Assembly: GCA_027574665.1 (NCBI GenBank)
Contig: CM050690.1
Span: 65,257,905 to 65,321,904, forward strand
DNA: 64,000 nucleotides
Source of the DNA: Rhynochetos jubatus
Taxonomy: Eukaryota > Chordata > Aves > Eurypygiformes > Rhynochetidae
Direction of reading: 5' to 3'
The notes under the pieces are model-generated. The model ran no database searches. It had not been told where the DNA came from and saw only the letters and a program-made list of their open reading frames with translations. Numbering within the stretch: position 1 is the first letter of the stretch; every line of letters begins with the position of its first letter. Below are positions 1-41,010 of this stretch, piece after piece. Made by a program: the position numbers and the translations under genes.

Positions 1-1332
1 TTAATTGCCATTGACTTATATTTTCTTACTGATTTTTGACAATTTGTGCAAATTTACTTGTAATTTTAGATAAATTCATTGCTATTTATATAGCTGAGAC
101 TATCCAGTTATTCTGAAACTGCAGAAAGTTAGTAGCCACATATAATCAGAGAGAAGTAGCTTATACCAGATGTATTAAAATACAGTACTATCAAGAACTC
201 ATTCTTAAAAATATAGAGATTGATCAGCTTTAAATTACTTCAAATGTATCAAATTGACTTGCATTTGTTTCTGACTTTGATTTTTGAACACCTTAAAGAA
301 ATGAAGCTTTTGCCTAGTTCGTTAAACATTCTGAAGATTGACTGAAATGGAAATTTATTAAGTATCACTTGTTTTGTTAATATATGTTCAAGAACTATTG
401 CATATAACTGCATATGCAGTATAACATATACATTAGTATATAATTTTGTTACATATTGCTCTTCACCATCTTTATGCAGTAGTTAAAATACCTTTAATTT
501 GCTGCCAAGAGTCTCCCTATTTCTCACTGTTGCCCATTGGAGTTTGTCAGATGTGAGTGAAGGCCAAATCCAGCTTAAAAAGTTGGGAAAAATACAGAGA
601 AATACTCTGTGATTTGGTGTACTGAATTTGCATCATGCCTGGCTAATTTTTACTTTGGTAGCCTCAGCTGTTTCTGTATAGTAATTAAAACGTTTAGATG
701 TTGATGGTAAAAGTCCCTGGTTGCATTTTCTGTCCAGCAGGCCATGTGATCTCTGAAATGTTTTGATTGCTAGATTGCTATAGACCTATGTAACATACTT
801 CATGAGGTCTTTTAAAGAGAATAACAATTCTTAATGAGATTTTTCTAGTTCTTAGCAACGCCTTAGCTTGTTTATTCTGCTCAGAAAATTGAATAAGCTT
901 TTCTGCAGAAAAATTGGGGTTTTACACTTCAGTTAATTAATAATGCACTAAAGCAAACTTCTAATAAATGTTCCTAATTTATCAAAGTTGTCTTTGCAAA
1001 TAGGTGACTCTCCTGACCTTATGCTACAGTAACATTTAATTATTACTGCTGCAGAGATAGGATGAAATAATGATTCAGCTGAACTTTTCCTAAAACAATG
1101 TAGTGAAAGTGTTTAATTGCTGCAGTCAGAGTGTTGAACCCACAGGAATTTTACTCCTGATTTGAACGCTGATTATTGTTTCCTGCTTGATTAGACTAAG
1201 GGGATGATTTAGTAGAAAGCTACTGTTAAAAGCAAATGCTTTAATTGAAAAATAACTGATGCATAAAGGGCATTCTATTTGACTTTACAAAGACCACAGC
1301 TATTGAAGTAGCATTAATAAATATTTTTGCAG
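1..1332 (+). other. POC5: POC5 intron (partial)
   Basis: AT-rich intronic sequence up to the acceptor tttttgcag ending at 1332. No coding match, RNA gene or recognisable repeat was seen. The upstream exon is outside the window. Confidence 0.8.
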
Positions 1333-4300
1333 GTGATTACTAACTTGACCCAAGCATTAGAGAGGCAAAAGGAGAGAATAGAGTTGATGAGAACGTTTAC
1401 ACTATGGCGGATTCAGCATATTAAAGCCAAACAAGAGGTATGTGTACAAAATACAAATGCAATGCAAACCAAACCTCTGAACTCAAAAGGGTCAGAGTTG
1501 CTGCAGTTCCTGCTACAGTTTGAAGAAATGACTGTTTCTATCTTGATGTGTTTGACAGTGTCAGATAACATCAGTTCTAAAAAAAATTCCACTGCTGTTG
1601 GAATACTCTGAGATGGGGAAAACATCAAACCTGTATTTGTCTTATATTGCTCTAATTACTGTGATCAGCTCACAGCAACACACCACAGTTTGCAGTACCT
1701 GCATTTTGAAGCAGGTGCCAAGGGAATATCTATCTAAATTTCAAACACATGGCATTTATACAGTGATATGATACAGGATCACATTTTGGGGGGAAGCCAT
1801 TTTCACAATTAAAACTTTTCTCACTTTGCCAGAACTTGAAGTAGCTGAGAGCTGGTCGCACACAATGTTGGGCGTTGCGTCAGGCATCTAACAGGAAACA
1901 GTGTACTAGGTGAAGTATGACAGAAACGAGGGATCCCATGTCAAGACTGCAAACCTTTCCCACTCCAGGCTGTTAAAAAGGGGAAGCTGCGTTCAAGACC
2001 TTTGTTTATTGGTACAGATTCCTGGCTAGACTCAAGTTCATTGTTGCTGTCCAAAACTCCAATGATTTGCAGAGACGTTTAGACTGACCTCTTTTCCTTC
2101 CCTCACATCTTAGAATTTACTAATAATTTGGAGTCTGTTTTTCACTCAGCTCTTATTTTTTCTAATTCCTTTCTGGAAAAATAATTTCAAGCTGGAATAC
2201 ATTGTCTGGTGACTATTTTGAAATAGAGTAGAATAATATAATCTTCTTAAATGACTTTGTAAAGCATCCTGAAGTCTAAATTTATTAAAAAGGTAGGTGT
2301 TTTACACTAATCACCTGAAACCTTGTGACTGCAGGTTCCTGCAGTGAATCAAAATGTGCCACATAATAAATGGCTTCACGCGTGCACGGTTACACCATAT
2401 ATGGGAGTTGTTGTTTAAGGGTCATTAAGCTAAGAGTAAAAACACTGGTCTGTGTAAGCTAGGAGTTTGCAAATATGGTGTCTCATACTGAAGATAGTAA
2501 TGCTCCGTGATGTGTGCAGGAAGAAACACTGAGCTGCTGATGCTATGTTGTGCACCACTTCACTGCAGCACGTGTAACTCGGTGTAGGTGTTCCTACTGT
2601 GGTCTGTGCAATAAACTGTAAAGCAATCATCCACACTCTCTTCAGTACATGCGTTTTTAAGAAACCTGGACTTGCATATGATGTGGTTATTTTTGTTTCC
2701 TAAGGAATATGCAAATAGAATTGTAGACAGGCAATTCCGGACAGCTTTGATGAAGAAAGTATGGGTAGCATGGCGCTCTCTTAGCGAAGAAAAATGGAAA
2801 GAAAAAGTAGCAAAAGCCTGTCAGTTAAGGGCAGAAGATGTCTGTGTTCAGCTCACCAATGATTATGACGACAAAATTGCAGAGGTAAAATAAGGTTTCT
2901 TTGTCTCATTCTCTCTCTCCTTCACTCCCCCACCCACCCTTCCCTCCAGAGTACCTCTTTCTCAGCAAACTTGAAAAACCCAAGAACTTTCCAGCAGATC
3001 TCCCAGAGATGATGTTTCTAGATGTAAAAGTCTAGATGTTTCTAGACATTTTTTCCCCCAGTATCTGATGCAAAATATTGCGTTTCTGCACACAGGTGAA
3101 GTAAATTGGACTTGTCCTTGGTGAGTTCTAGTGCAAACTGTGCTGTAGTACAATGAAGTGACAAGTAGCTGTTCGCCTCTGGAGAACCAGAGATTTTTGG
3201 TGTGACAATGCGTATCTTTGTGTACATAGTGACTTTTAAAGCTAATCGAGGAATATGTTTGTAGTGTGCATTCAGAGGTACAAGACAGCTGTTTCCTTAT
3301 TCTTTTTTGTAGCTAACTGCTACTTTGGAACAGACAAAAGCTGAGATTCTGCGGCTGCACAGTGAAAGAGAACAGTATGAAGACACAATGAAGAAAGCCT
3401 TTATGCGTGGTGTATGTGCTTTGAATCTGGAAGCAATGACCATGTTTCAGGGCAAGGACAGTAGGACAGATCCTGGTTAGTGTAAAAAGCAGCTCTAATC
3501 TGATAGTGTGTGTTTGTGGCTTTGTTGGGTTTGTTTGTTTTCTTTGTTTTAAAGGATGCTCCCTTTTTTTATATTTAATGTAGGGACTTGTGGCAATACA
3601 GAGTTTATCCAAGTCTTACTGCTTTCAAAAGTCCCATCGAATATGTTGAGAAATACTCGATACTGAAATTTGTCCTGCTGTAGTTTAAAGGTGGAACATG
3701 TTCTTTTCATCCCGCCTTGTTGTGAGTGTGATAATGTGCAACTGAAGGCAGAACCAGAAGCCAGGGATGTCAAACTCCTTAAAATAGTGTAGAAGATAAG
3801 CCAGAATTAGGTCATTACCCAGGTAATGGAGGGGGTGAGGGAGAAGTCCTGGAAAACCCTCCTGTTCTCTGAAATCTCAGTGTGCAGTGGATCTGCTTTC
3901 CCAGACAGCTCTCTCTTATTTCCTAATCTTGCCTTTTACTGCAAAAAAGGGTTAAGTTGATCTCCTAGGTCTGTATTTAGTTGGAGTTCTGTGCCAGAAC
4001 AGCAAACACCATCGTAATTGTATCAGCAGCACACTAGTAAAACTTGTGCAGCTACGCGGGAAATAGCTGCACACCCTTACTGAGGTAATGAAACCACCCC
4101 CTCAGAGTGAGACAATCTATAGCAGTGGGAGCATAATCGTGCTGGTGCAGCCGTCTGCATTACAGAGAAAATAGCTGTGCCAGCAGAAGTGTCACAGCTG
4201 TACGTGTGGCTCTCAGCAGTTGTTAATGGCCTTAGACAAGTAACTTCGGTTGCTAAACTTAACAGTCTTATACCAGAAGTTTCTGAACTACTTCAGAGAA

Positions 4301-7300
4301 ATTACTCCCAAAAAATGTAGCTATGAAGAGGAAATAAAAACCTGAAGAAGGTGTAAGAGAATACTTAGCTGAGCATCTCTCTGAGCAAGTTAAACATACG
4401 TGCTAATTGTGCAGTTGCTTAGGAAACTAGAATATGACCTTGGCTAAGTGCAGTAGCTGTGTGCTAGTAAAAGCATTGGATCAGTATTTGGGGGATGGCC
4501 AAGAATGAGTGATTTGTTGGAGATACTGAGTTTGGGAACAAAGTTACAGGGCATTGCCCAGGTACTTCAGTTTCCACAGTGTTATAAATTAAGAACTACT
4601 CTCTTTTGAAGTTTTATCTTATATTTGTTTGTTTATTGTTTTCCAAAAACATGCAACAGACAGTGAGTGAGTCTCCCAAATAATGATGGGTAACTGAGTG
4701 GTGTGAAATAGGAAAAGCATTGTTTCCGTAAACGTGTAAAGAAGAGGGTAAGTAGGAAAGAAATGAAGAAAACTGAGCTCCAGAGCTGCCATGATCAACC
4801 CCTGGAGTTCACGGACCAAACATTTTGCTTGATTTTGACTATGAAGCAGCAGCTGTTTCCCTACACAGGCACCGTACCTAGAGATTTTACTGTGCTGGAC
4901 AATGCTGGGATGCCTCTACCCAACTTTCTGGGTGTCCAGCATCATGCTCTTCAATTTCCTGTGGTCACTGTAGTGGTCACTGTAGTCCTCACCAAGCTTC
5001 ATAACATCTCATTGTCTCTGTTTCCTTGGTCCCATGCCTGTCATATTCTTCCACTGCCTCTCCTACTGCCTTCTCCCCTGCCCCAGGCATAGTGTCTCTC
5101 TTCCTTGCCACAGTCATATGGTGCTTTTAATGAAGTTAGTTACGTAATTATTTAATAAGGTTGTACAAACCTTTATTTGCGTTCTTCCTCAGATAGAAAA
5201 GAACGGTGATCAGGGGACTTCAAACATCAGACTAGACGGTTATTGTGATTTGTTCTAGTCTTGTAATCCTGGACGTTAAAATACGTGGTCCCTGTGCCAG
5301 AGTCAGTGAGTGATTATATATTTATATAAACTCTGCAATGCCACCTACTGTCGTTGGAAATAAAAGGAGAATTTGGTCCCTTTACAGATGTATTAGGTTC
5401 CTGTAGTGTACATTTAATATACATACAATATTCACATAACATACATATAACAGACATTATGAAGTAGGTTATTAATAGTGTGCAGGGTCGATAACATTTG
5501 GAGTCAGTGTTGATGGTCTGAAATCTAACTGGCTGATTTTACCTGACAGATGGGGTTGTTTTATTATTATACTAAGATTGGTTTTAACCTCTTTATTTAT
5601 TTAAGGAAAGATTAAATCCACAATAATTCCTGACTTTTTACTTTAAAAAAAAATCTCACATTACTTTCTTAAATAACAGATCAGGTCTGATTGGTCTGTA
5701 ACTATGCGTTGGTCCTGTCTATGCTTAAGCTTATTGTGTGTGTACATAGATGTATATGTACGAAATGTATATTCCGGCATACATTCACCTTGAAACCTTT
5801 GAGTATCAGTGTGGATACCTTCCTTATATTTTTCCTGCTCGCTTAAAGAGAAAAAGACGCAAAACCCCACAACTACCACATGGTGTCACTCTAGTCCCTG
5901 GAATGAGCAAATTTCCCTTGCCCTGGAACTGCTGCTAGTATCATCTGCTTCAGAAACAGGAGAGTAAATAAGAACACCCCTCTCTGCTTCCTTTAAGGAA
6001 GTTTGTATGTTGAAGGAAAAGACCAAAACTGCTTGGGAAAGATACTAGGCCTGCAGATCTGACCTCCCCAGGATGTCTGCACTGCCAGACAAAAGAATCC
6101 TGGGCGGATTTTGCGCAAGCTCAGGCTTACCCAGCGGGTGGGAGAGATGAGGGCTGTAGGGCGCTCATAGATTGCCACAGCCCTGCAGTCAGGATGTGGC
6201 CAGTGTCCAGCCCTTGTATGTGGAGATGAGATGCTGCTTGAAACTGCAGGAGGTTCTTAGGAAAGTTAAAGTAACATTTTGTTGTATTGAAGTGAGACCC
6301 CTTACGGATCTTTCACCCTTGCGTACGTCCGCTGTGGCCGTGCTGTGTTTTGCTGCTCTCTACCTGAACCAGATTTTGGCCCGTAGTGTAAAAGCAGCTT
6401 TTGCACGCTGGATTTAGTATTGGCAAGCAGTATGGATGACCTCAGATCTTTGTACTACAAGTGTGTGCCACAGCGATACTGGGACATAACACGAAAGCAA
6501 GCTCCTTGGAAAATACTGCTCCCAAGCATCTGAAAAGAAGGGTCAAATTCAGGAATGTTTTTATATATATATATAAGTATATAAACACACAGACATCTTT
6601 AAAGAATAAGCTGATGCTTTGGATTAGATTATATGGAAATCCCAAAGGAACAGTAAAATTTTTACTGTGACTTTTCTTTTTTTTTTTTTTCCCCCCATAG
6701 AGTTTGCTAGATTATGTACTGATCCCATTACTTTGTGTTTCTAATAATAGATGTAGGAAGTAGGAGAAATGATAACGGTACTGCTGTTGCAGGAAGGCTG
6801 CCTCCTTCGCAATATAGTCCCCCCTCACCACCACCTCCACCAGCAACTACTTTTCATCTGGAAGACATGGTAAGCATGTAGCTGGAACAGAAATGTGCTT
6901 ACTAGTGACGGAAATGAACTTCCTCAGTTGGAGCTTCTTAAAGATAAATGCCGTAGCCTGGGAACTGAACGAATTTGAAGGCAGTCTGAATGTAAAATGC
7001 AACCCATGGGTAGGCTCAGACTGCATGGTGTAAATGAAGCGACTGGGGCACAGCCGCTGTGACTTGCTGTACTTTCATTAAGCTCTGCTTATTTTTAGTG
7101 GAAATGCGTTAAAGTAATGAAGATGGGGTCACTATAATGAGCAGAATTTGCTCTCGGGTGCTTTCTGGAAAAAAGCTCTTGCAGGTTTATAATCTGAAAA
7201 GAAGAAAAACTGGCTTGACTGGAAGCTTCTTTTTTAAAAGCGTAACACACACAGACACTGTGGGAACTTGGCTTACTGTCCCGTTGTGCCAGCTTAGCCA

Positions 7301-9865
7301 GATCATTATCCAGTAGCTTGGATGTTCTGCACCTGCCTTGGAGTCAGGCTGAAGACGTTGCCACTGTAAAACAATTTCACGCTAGGGTACAGGTTAGAAC
7401 AGAGGAAATGTGCTTGTCTCTCTCCCTGGTTTCTCATTCTAATACAATCAAATGTTATTCACACAATTTCTACAGTTTTTAGACACATACTTTTAAATTA
7501 GCCAGAAAACAGTAAAACTAGAGATAAAATAACTGCACAGTTAAACTTAGAAGGGTAATTTGAATAGTCAAAAAATGACTAAACAGTAAAACTGCATTTT
7601 CTAGAAAGTTATATTTATTCTTTGTGAACTCTGGTTTCATTGACAGTTTTCTACCCACCTGGGTCATGCAAGCACTTCCCAGACCAGGCTAGATTTCGAT
7701 CCTCCAGTAATCGTCACTAGCACAGCTGCAGGATCTGGTGTGGCGTTAACTCAAAAGCTGGTAAGGTGCTACTTAACTTTTTTATTTTTCTAAGGCAGAA
7801 TTATAACAAATATTAGTTTGTGTACTGTTAGTTCCACATTCTTTTCAGAGCAACACAAGTATGCAGTTGAGGAAACTGCCATAGTGCATAGCTGTCTGAA
7901 GACACCCACTTGCGAACGCTCGTTGATGTGGCAGAAACCCATCTACATTATGAGTGATTTTAGATGGGTTGTGGAGGGGGGAGAGGGAAGTGTGACAAAA
8001 TGAAGAAGAGTGCACACACTCTTACGTAGAGTGCAGCAGGAACAGTTGGTGTTCCACGTGATACCGTTTTGTTATGGAAAGAATATGTTTTGCTTTAGCA
8101 TGCTGCTGTTTGAAATTTCTCTCTCATTCCCTCTTTATTGCTAAACTGTCCCTTTTACTTTTCTCCACTACCTTCTGCCTTGCTCTCCTTTCTTTATCCC
8201 ATCTGATACGGTTTACTGCCAACTGTCAGAGAGAGATGCTGCATTTTACTGCACGGAAGCTTTTTTGTATCTGCTGTGTCACAGCTAGAAAGACTTTCCA
8301 GGGTGATGGAAGTGCCTGCAGCTGTCACTCAAGTATGCAGTCAGGGAGCAAAGCTAAACTATCCATGCTGCTTGATTTTTGTCAAATTAGCCTTTCTCCC
8401 CTCAGGAGAGAAGTCAGTTGCTCAGAACACCATCTCAGAGTGGAAAAAGATGGAATAAAGCAGGTTGCAACTAGGTGAAACAAATTCAGCCTCAAGGATT
8501 GCCTGCGACATCCCATGTTCTGTTTAGGCACATGGATAATAAGACTAAGCAGACATACTAGAGCACTGAAAATGCTATGTTTAGAGTTTTTTACCAACTA
8601 ATTCTTAATTTATTTGTAGCCCATGGCAAAAGTAATAACATCTGCTCAACAGAAAGCAGGAAGAACAATCACTGCTCGAATCACAGGCCGAGCTGATACG
8701 GGACAAAAAGCCAGAATTTGTGGTAGTTTAGCAGTGATGGGAGTTGCTCCACCCATGAGTTCAGTCATTGTTGAAAAACATCATCCAGTCACTCAGGTAG
8801 GTCAGAATTATGGTTGTAACGGTACTCATTACAACACACCTGGTAGACGTTTAAAGAAAAATTAGCACTGTGGAGAGATATTAGAAAACGCCCGGACTTG
8901 AGTCCCGTTTAAAATAAAAAACAGTGCCATCTTTGAGCTGGGTGGGAGGCACTGGTGAGGGGAGGAATAAACAGTGCCACTAATATCCATTTGTCTTGTT
9001 TCTGTAGTAGTCATTTCACAGGTATAGTAGTCTTGGCTGTGTCTTTCTTGGCCAGCTTTTCCGTGAGTCTTACTCTTGGCAGGAGTGGTCAGCTGGTACA
9101 GCAGTGTTTGGTGTCATCACTGTGCAACCACAGCCTAAAGAAAAGTTTCGTGGTGTGTAGCAGGAAGAGTGGCTGAACCAGGGGTGGTGGAGGTATAGAT
9201 TGGGCTGACAGGCTGAGCACAGCAAGTTGTTGGGGAAGAAAGTAAAACTCTTGTCCGAAGGCAACCAAATTCGTCAAGCCTGCCATTTGCTGCATTTTGA
9301 ATCTCACTTCCCCTCCCATTTACCCTAAAGAAAACACTGAAATAAGTGCATTAATGGGGTATGAAACCTGCACACCCATGAACATGTGCTATTTTAATGG
9401 TGTTGGGGGTTTTGTACCATTAAGTTTTGTTTTGTATCCAATTACTTTTCAGCAAACCATATCCCAAGCCACTGCTGCTAAATATCCCCGAACTCTGCTC
9501 CATTCTTCCGGTTCGACTGCTGTGAGACCCGCAGGACAAGCTGGGCGAATGCTTCAGGGCCAAACCCATACCAGTGTTCAGTCAATAAAAGTTGTTGACT
9601 GAGTGAATATCTGTCTCAGTGGTGGGAGTTTTTATCAAGGTACAATCTAAACCTCGTTTCAGATTTGATGTAGCAAGGCCTAAAGTATGTATCATGTTTT
9701 TAGCCTTTTCTAAAAAGAATTTTTTAAAGTAAAAGTGCTTTTATAGGAAACATCTGGAGGAGAAAAAAGAACTTGAAATGTTGTTCTACCTCCAAACTAT
9801 TTGAGAACTTATTTTATTAAGATAAACTTTTTTTATTTAAGGAATCTGTTGCATACTTAAATAAA
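1..9865 (+). CDS. POC5: POC5 centriolar protein, 3' part of gene (7 exons in window)
   Basis: POC5 is a centrin-binding protein of the distal centriole lumen, needed for centriole elongation. Seven exons are seen: 1333-1437, 2705-2884, 3313-3475, 6751-6869, 7647-7760, 8620-8796 and 9453-9602 (stop TGA 9600-9602). Joined, they encode 335 residues with uninterrupted phase, about the C-terminal 60 percent of the usual ~575-residue protein. Recognisable blocks are two Sfi1-type centrin-binding repeats with conserved Trp ([22 protein letters not shown]), the [16 protein letters not shown] segment, a short Pro-rich linker, and the conserved tail ([38 protein letters not shown] end). The N-terminal exons and promoter lie before position 1. 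The gene is tail to tail with ANKDD1B, as in human. Family identity is secure; exact exon numbering is not known from this window. Confidence 0.97.
1333..1437 (+). CDS. POC5: POC5 internal exon: centrin-binding repeat
   Basis: A 105-nt, phase 0 exon encoding 35 residues, bounded by tttttgcag and the donor gag|gtatgt. It carries [18 protein letters not shown] followed by a Trp (TLWRIQ), the second centrin-binding repeat of the POC5 family. The start is set by the acceptor; the reading frame is open through it and joins the next exon in phase. Confidence 0.95.
1438..2704 (+). other. POC5: POC5 intron
   Basis: A 1.27-kb intron. The exon's reading frame runs on past the donor to about 1611 by chance. 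No repeat family or RNA gene was recognised. Confidence 0.75.
2705..2884 (+). CDS. POC5: POC5 internal exon: third centrin-binding repeat and helix
   Basis: A 180-nt, phase 0 exon encoding 60 residues. The acceptor is the less common tttcctaag|gaa and the donor is gag|gtaaaa. It encodes the [15 protein letters not shown] centrin-binding repeat with two Trp residues, then a charged helix ([14 protein letters not shown]) typical of POC5. Joins cleanly to 1437 and 3313. Confidence 0.95.
2885..3312 (+). other. POC5: POC5 intron
   Basis: A 428-nt intron with a CT-rich start (ctctctctccttcactccccc). Nothing else was recognised. Confidence 0.75.
3313..3475 (+). CDS. POC5: POC5 internal exon: coiled-coil and [16 protein letters not shown] block
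   Basis: A 163-nt exon that starts in phase 0 and ends one base into a codon. Acceptor cttttttgtag, donor cctg|gttagt. It encodes a heptad-like helix ([20 protein letters not shown]) followed by [17 protein letters not shown], the best conserved stretch of the family. The split Gly/Asp codon is completed by the exon at 6751. Confidence 0.95.
3476..6750 (+). other. POC5: POC5 intron, largest in window
   Basis: A 3.3-kb intron. It contains a short direct repeat around 4969-4995 (copies of gtggtcactgta), an AT microsatellite (6559-6587) and a poly-T/C tract (6669-6698). It holds no exon and no recognised transposon. Open frames near 4763-5092 and 5750-5938 are not conserved coding by inspection. 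Confidence 0.7.
6559..6587. repeat. AT microsatellite
   Basis: A short (ta)n run in a POC5 intron, interrupted by aag and followed by tatataaac. Confidence 0.8.
6751..6869 (+). CDS. POC5: POC5 internal exon: Pro-rich linker
   Basis: A 119-nt exon that completes a split codon with two bases and ends in phase 0. Acceptor ctaataatag, donor catg|gtaagc. It encodes a Ser/Gly-rich stretch followed by [14 protein letters not shown]. This is the low-complexity linker between the centrin-binding half and the C-terminal domain, variable in sequence among vertebrates. Phase fit on both sides supports the call although the residues are poorly conserved. Confidence 0.88.
6870..7646 (+). other. POC5: POC5 intron
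   Basis: A 777-nt intron ending in tttcattgacag. No recognisable element. Confidence 0.7.
7647..7760 (+). CDS. POC5: POC5 internal exon: Ser/Thr-rich linker
   Basis: A 114-nt, phase 0 exon encoding 38 residues rich in Ser, Thr and Ala, between tgacag and ctg|gtaagg. It corresponds to the divergent linker before the conserved C-terminal block. It is called from consensus splice sites, an open frame and matching phase rather than from residue identity. Confidence 0.85.
7761..8619 (+). other. POC5: POC5 intron
   Basis: An 859-nt intron. The 134-residue open frame at 8074-8478 has no conserved character and lies wholly inside the intron. Confidence 0.7.
8620..8796 (+). CDS. POC5: POC5 internal exon: conserved C-terminal block
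   Basis: A 177-nt, phase 0 exon encoding 59 residues, between tttgtag and cag|gtaggt. It encodes [17 protein letters not shown] and [17 protein letters not shown], near-identical to the conserved vertebrate POC5 C-terminal region. Confidence 0.96.
8797..9452 (+). other. POC5: POC5 last intron
   Basis: A 656-nt intron. Open frames on both strands (for example 9089-9319 minus) are chance. Ends with the acceptor attacttttcag. Confidence 0.7.
9453..9602 (+). CDS. POC5: POC5 terminal coding exon
   Basis: A 150-nt exon ending in TGA at 9600-9602. It encodes [16 protein letters not shown] and ends [11 protein letters not shown], the characteristic POC5 C-terminus. Followed by about 0.28 kb of 3' UTR with a canonical AATAAA. 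Confidence 0.96.
   Translation, partial: QTISQATAAKYPRTLLHSSGSTAVRPAGQAGRMLQGQTHTSVQSIKVVD
9860..9865 (+). terminator. POC5: POC5 polyadenylation signal AATAAA
   Basis: AATAAA lies 258 nt after the POC5 stop in an AT-rich 3' UTR and is followed by T-rich sequence (9889-9935). This is the most likely cleavage region for the gene. Confidence 0.65.
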
Positions 9866-11155
9866 GGATAGAATGGGTTTTGTCTGAATCTCTTTGTTTA
9901 GTTCCAACGTTACTAACATCTCAATTAAATTTGTTTATGATACTTGTGCTTTTAGTAGGTTATGCCACTAAGTGTGGTTGACATGCATTTTGATTATATC
10001 CTACAGCAGCGTACTTAAGAATAGCAGGGTGGTAACCTCCACAGCCAGGATGGGATTTGGACCAGGGCCATCTTGGATCCCCCGTTCCAAAACCTGAGGA
10101 TTTACCAGCCTGTCCTTCATATTCAATATTCAGATACTCTGCAGCCGTGTCAAAACAGGTTCCACACAAGAAGACAGTTAGATGTTCAGACTTCAGGCTA
10201 AGGTGCAGATTGTCATCTTTTCAGTACCAACGGTAAGATTCAGAACAAAATAATGCAAGCTACGTGCAGACAGACAAAGTGAGTCAATTCTTCTGTTACT
10301 GGATAAAACCATTGCTATTGTGTTATAGAGAAGACTACAAAGAGAAACATTCTGCATCGTTTTTCCGATATAAAAACTATCCAGTAATGAGAGAACCTTT
10401 AAACATGTTCAGCAGGGCACTACCAAATACTAATTCAAGACATGAACGAGGCACAGATAAATAATTGCTAGATGTGTTACCTATTAAAGATCAAAAGTTC
10501 TTTTTTGAGGATATACATACGGTTATGCCATGACAGAAAATTCTGCAGGCAGCCACACACAGTTTTAGACGTGATGTGTATTTTAAGTACACAAGTCAGA
10601 TGCTGAAGAAGACAGACTTGTGCTAATGCTAGCACTAATTAAACAAGAGGAAAGCCCTCTTCAGACAGGAACACTGTAATCCTAGGAAGACTTCATAAAA
10701 TCCTGAGTCCCACATGAGGCCCAGTTCCAGCCTATTCCTGATGGTGTTGATTTATACACATAATTTTCACTTATTCAATTTAATTTGTTTTGGGTAGAAA
10801 ACATCTCATTTACATTTCATGTCAAACACAAAATGGCTTAATTTGCAGTTGCAATCAGAATTAGCGTATCGATGTTAAGCCAGGTTAGAAATTGCAGGGG
10901 GGTGGTTCTTGCTAAGCAGTATAGCCATGAATTACCAGCCAGCCATTGACTCTTAAATTCTTTAAATTGTTGTAGAGTGAGCACATGAGAAAGAACTGAC
11001 CGGTATTTCAGGAGTGTGAGTTCTTCTGGCTTGGAAAAAGTCATACCACTTCAAAACAGGTTTTTGCTTCCAGAAAAGCTGCTATTTGTGTTTGAAAGTT
11101 ACTTTCCATCTGTCATGTAATTCCATCATATATATGCCGTGTTTTACTGGTGAAG
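9866..11155. other. Convergent POC5 / ANKDD1B 3' region
   Basis: About 1.3 kb between the POC5 poly(A) signal and the ANKDD1B stop codon, probably largely ANKDD1B 3' UTR read on the minus strand. It holds a weak minus-strand poly(A) variant (ATTAAA, 10779-10784, about 370 nt after the ANKDD1B stop) and an unexplained 69-codon minus-strand open frame (9963-10169). No transposon was recognised. Confidence 0.55.
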
Positions 11156-40811
<29,656 letters not shown>

Positions 40812-41010
40812 TCCTCCTCTTCCTCCTCACTCAGGGAAGGGGCCCCAAGGGAGGTGCCGACAAACCGGTTCCCCGGGGCTGTGAGGTGACTGGAGCACAG
40901 CCAGCCAGGCCCTGGCTGGCAGCGCCCTGCCAACACGCCTGCTGCGGCACTCCGGCCCCTGGCCACATCACCCCAAGAGAGCAGCGCAGCAGCTTCAGGA
41001 GCTGGTTGTA
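40812..41010 (-). promoter_or_regulatory. ANKDD1B: GC-rich 5' flank of ANKDD1B (candidate 5' UTR/promoter)
   Basis: GC-rich sequence directly upstream of the ATG in an otherwise AT-rich region, continuous with a GC-rich zone over exon 1 and early intron 1 (about 40250-41010). It has moderate CpG content. No TATA box was found at a convincing distance. The transcription start cannot be placed from sequence alone. Confidence 0.4.

Noticed and set aside
8074-8478. 134-codon plus-strand open frame in a POC5 intron
   Set aside because: Between two in-phase POC5 exons, with a Leu/Phe/Cys-rich chance composition.
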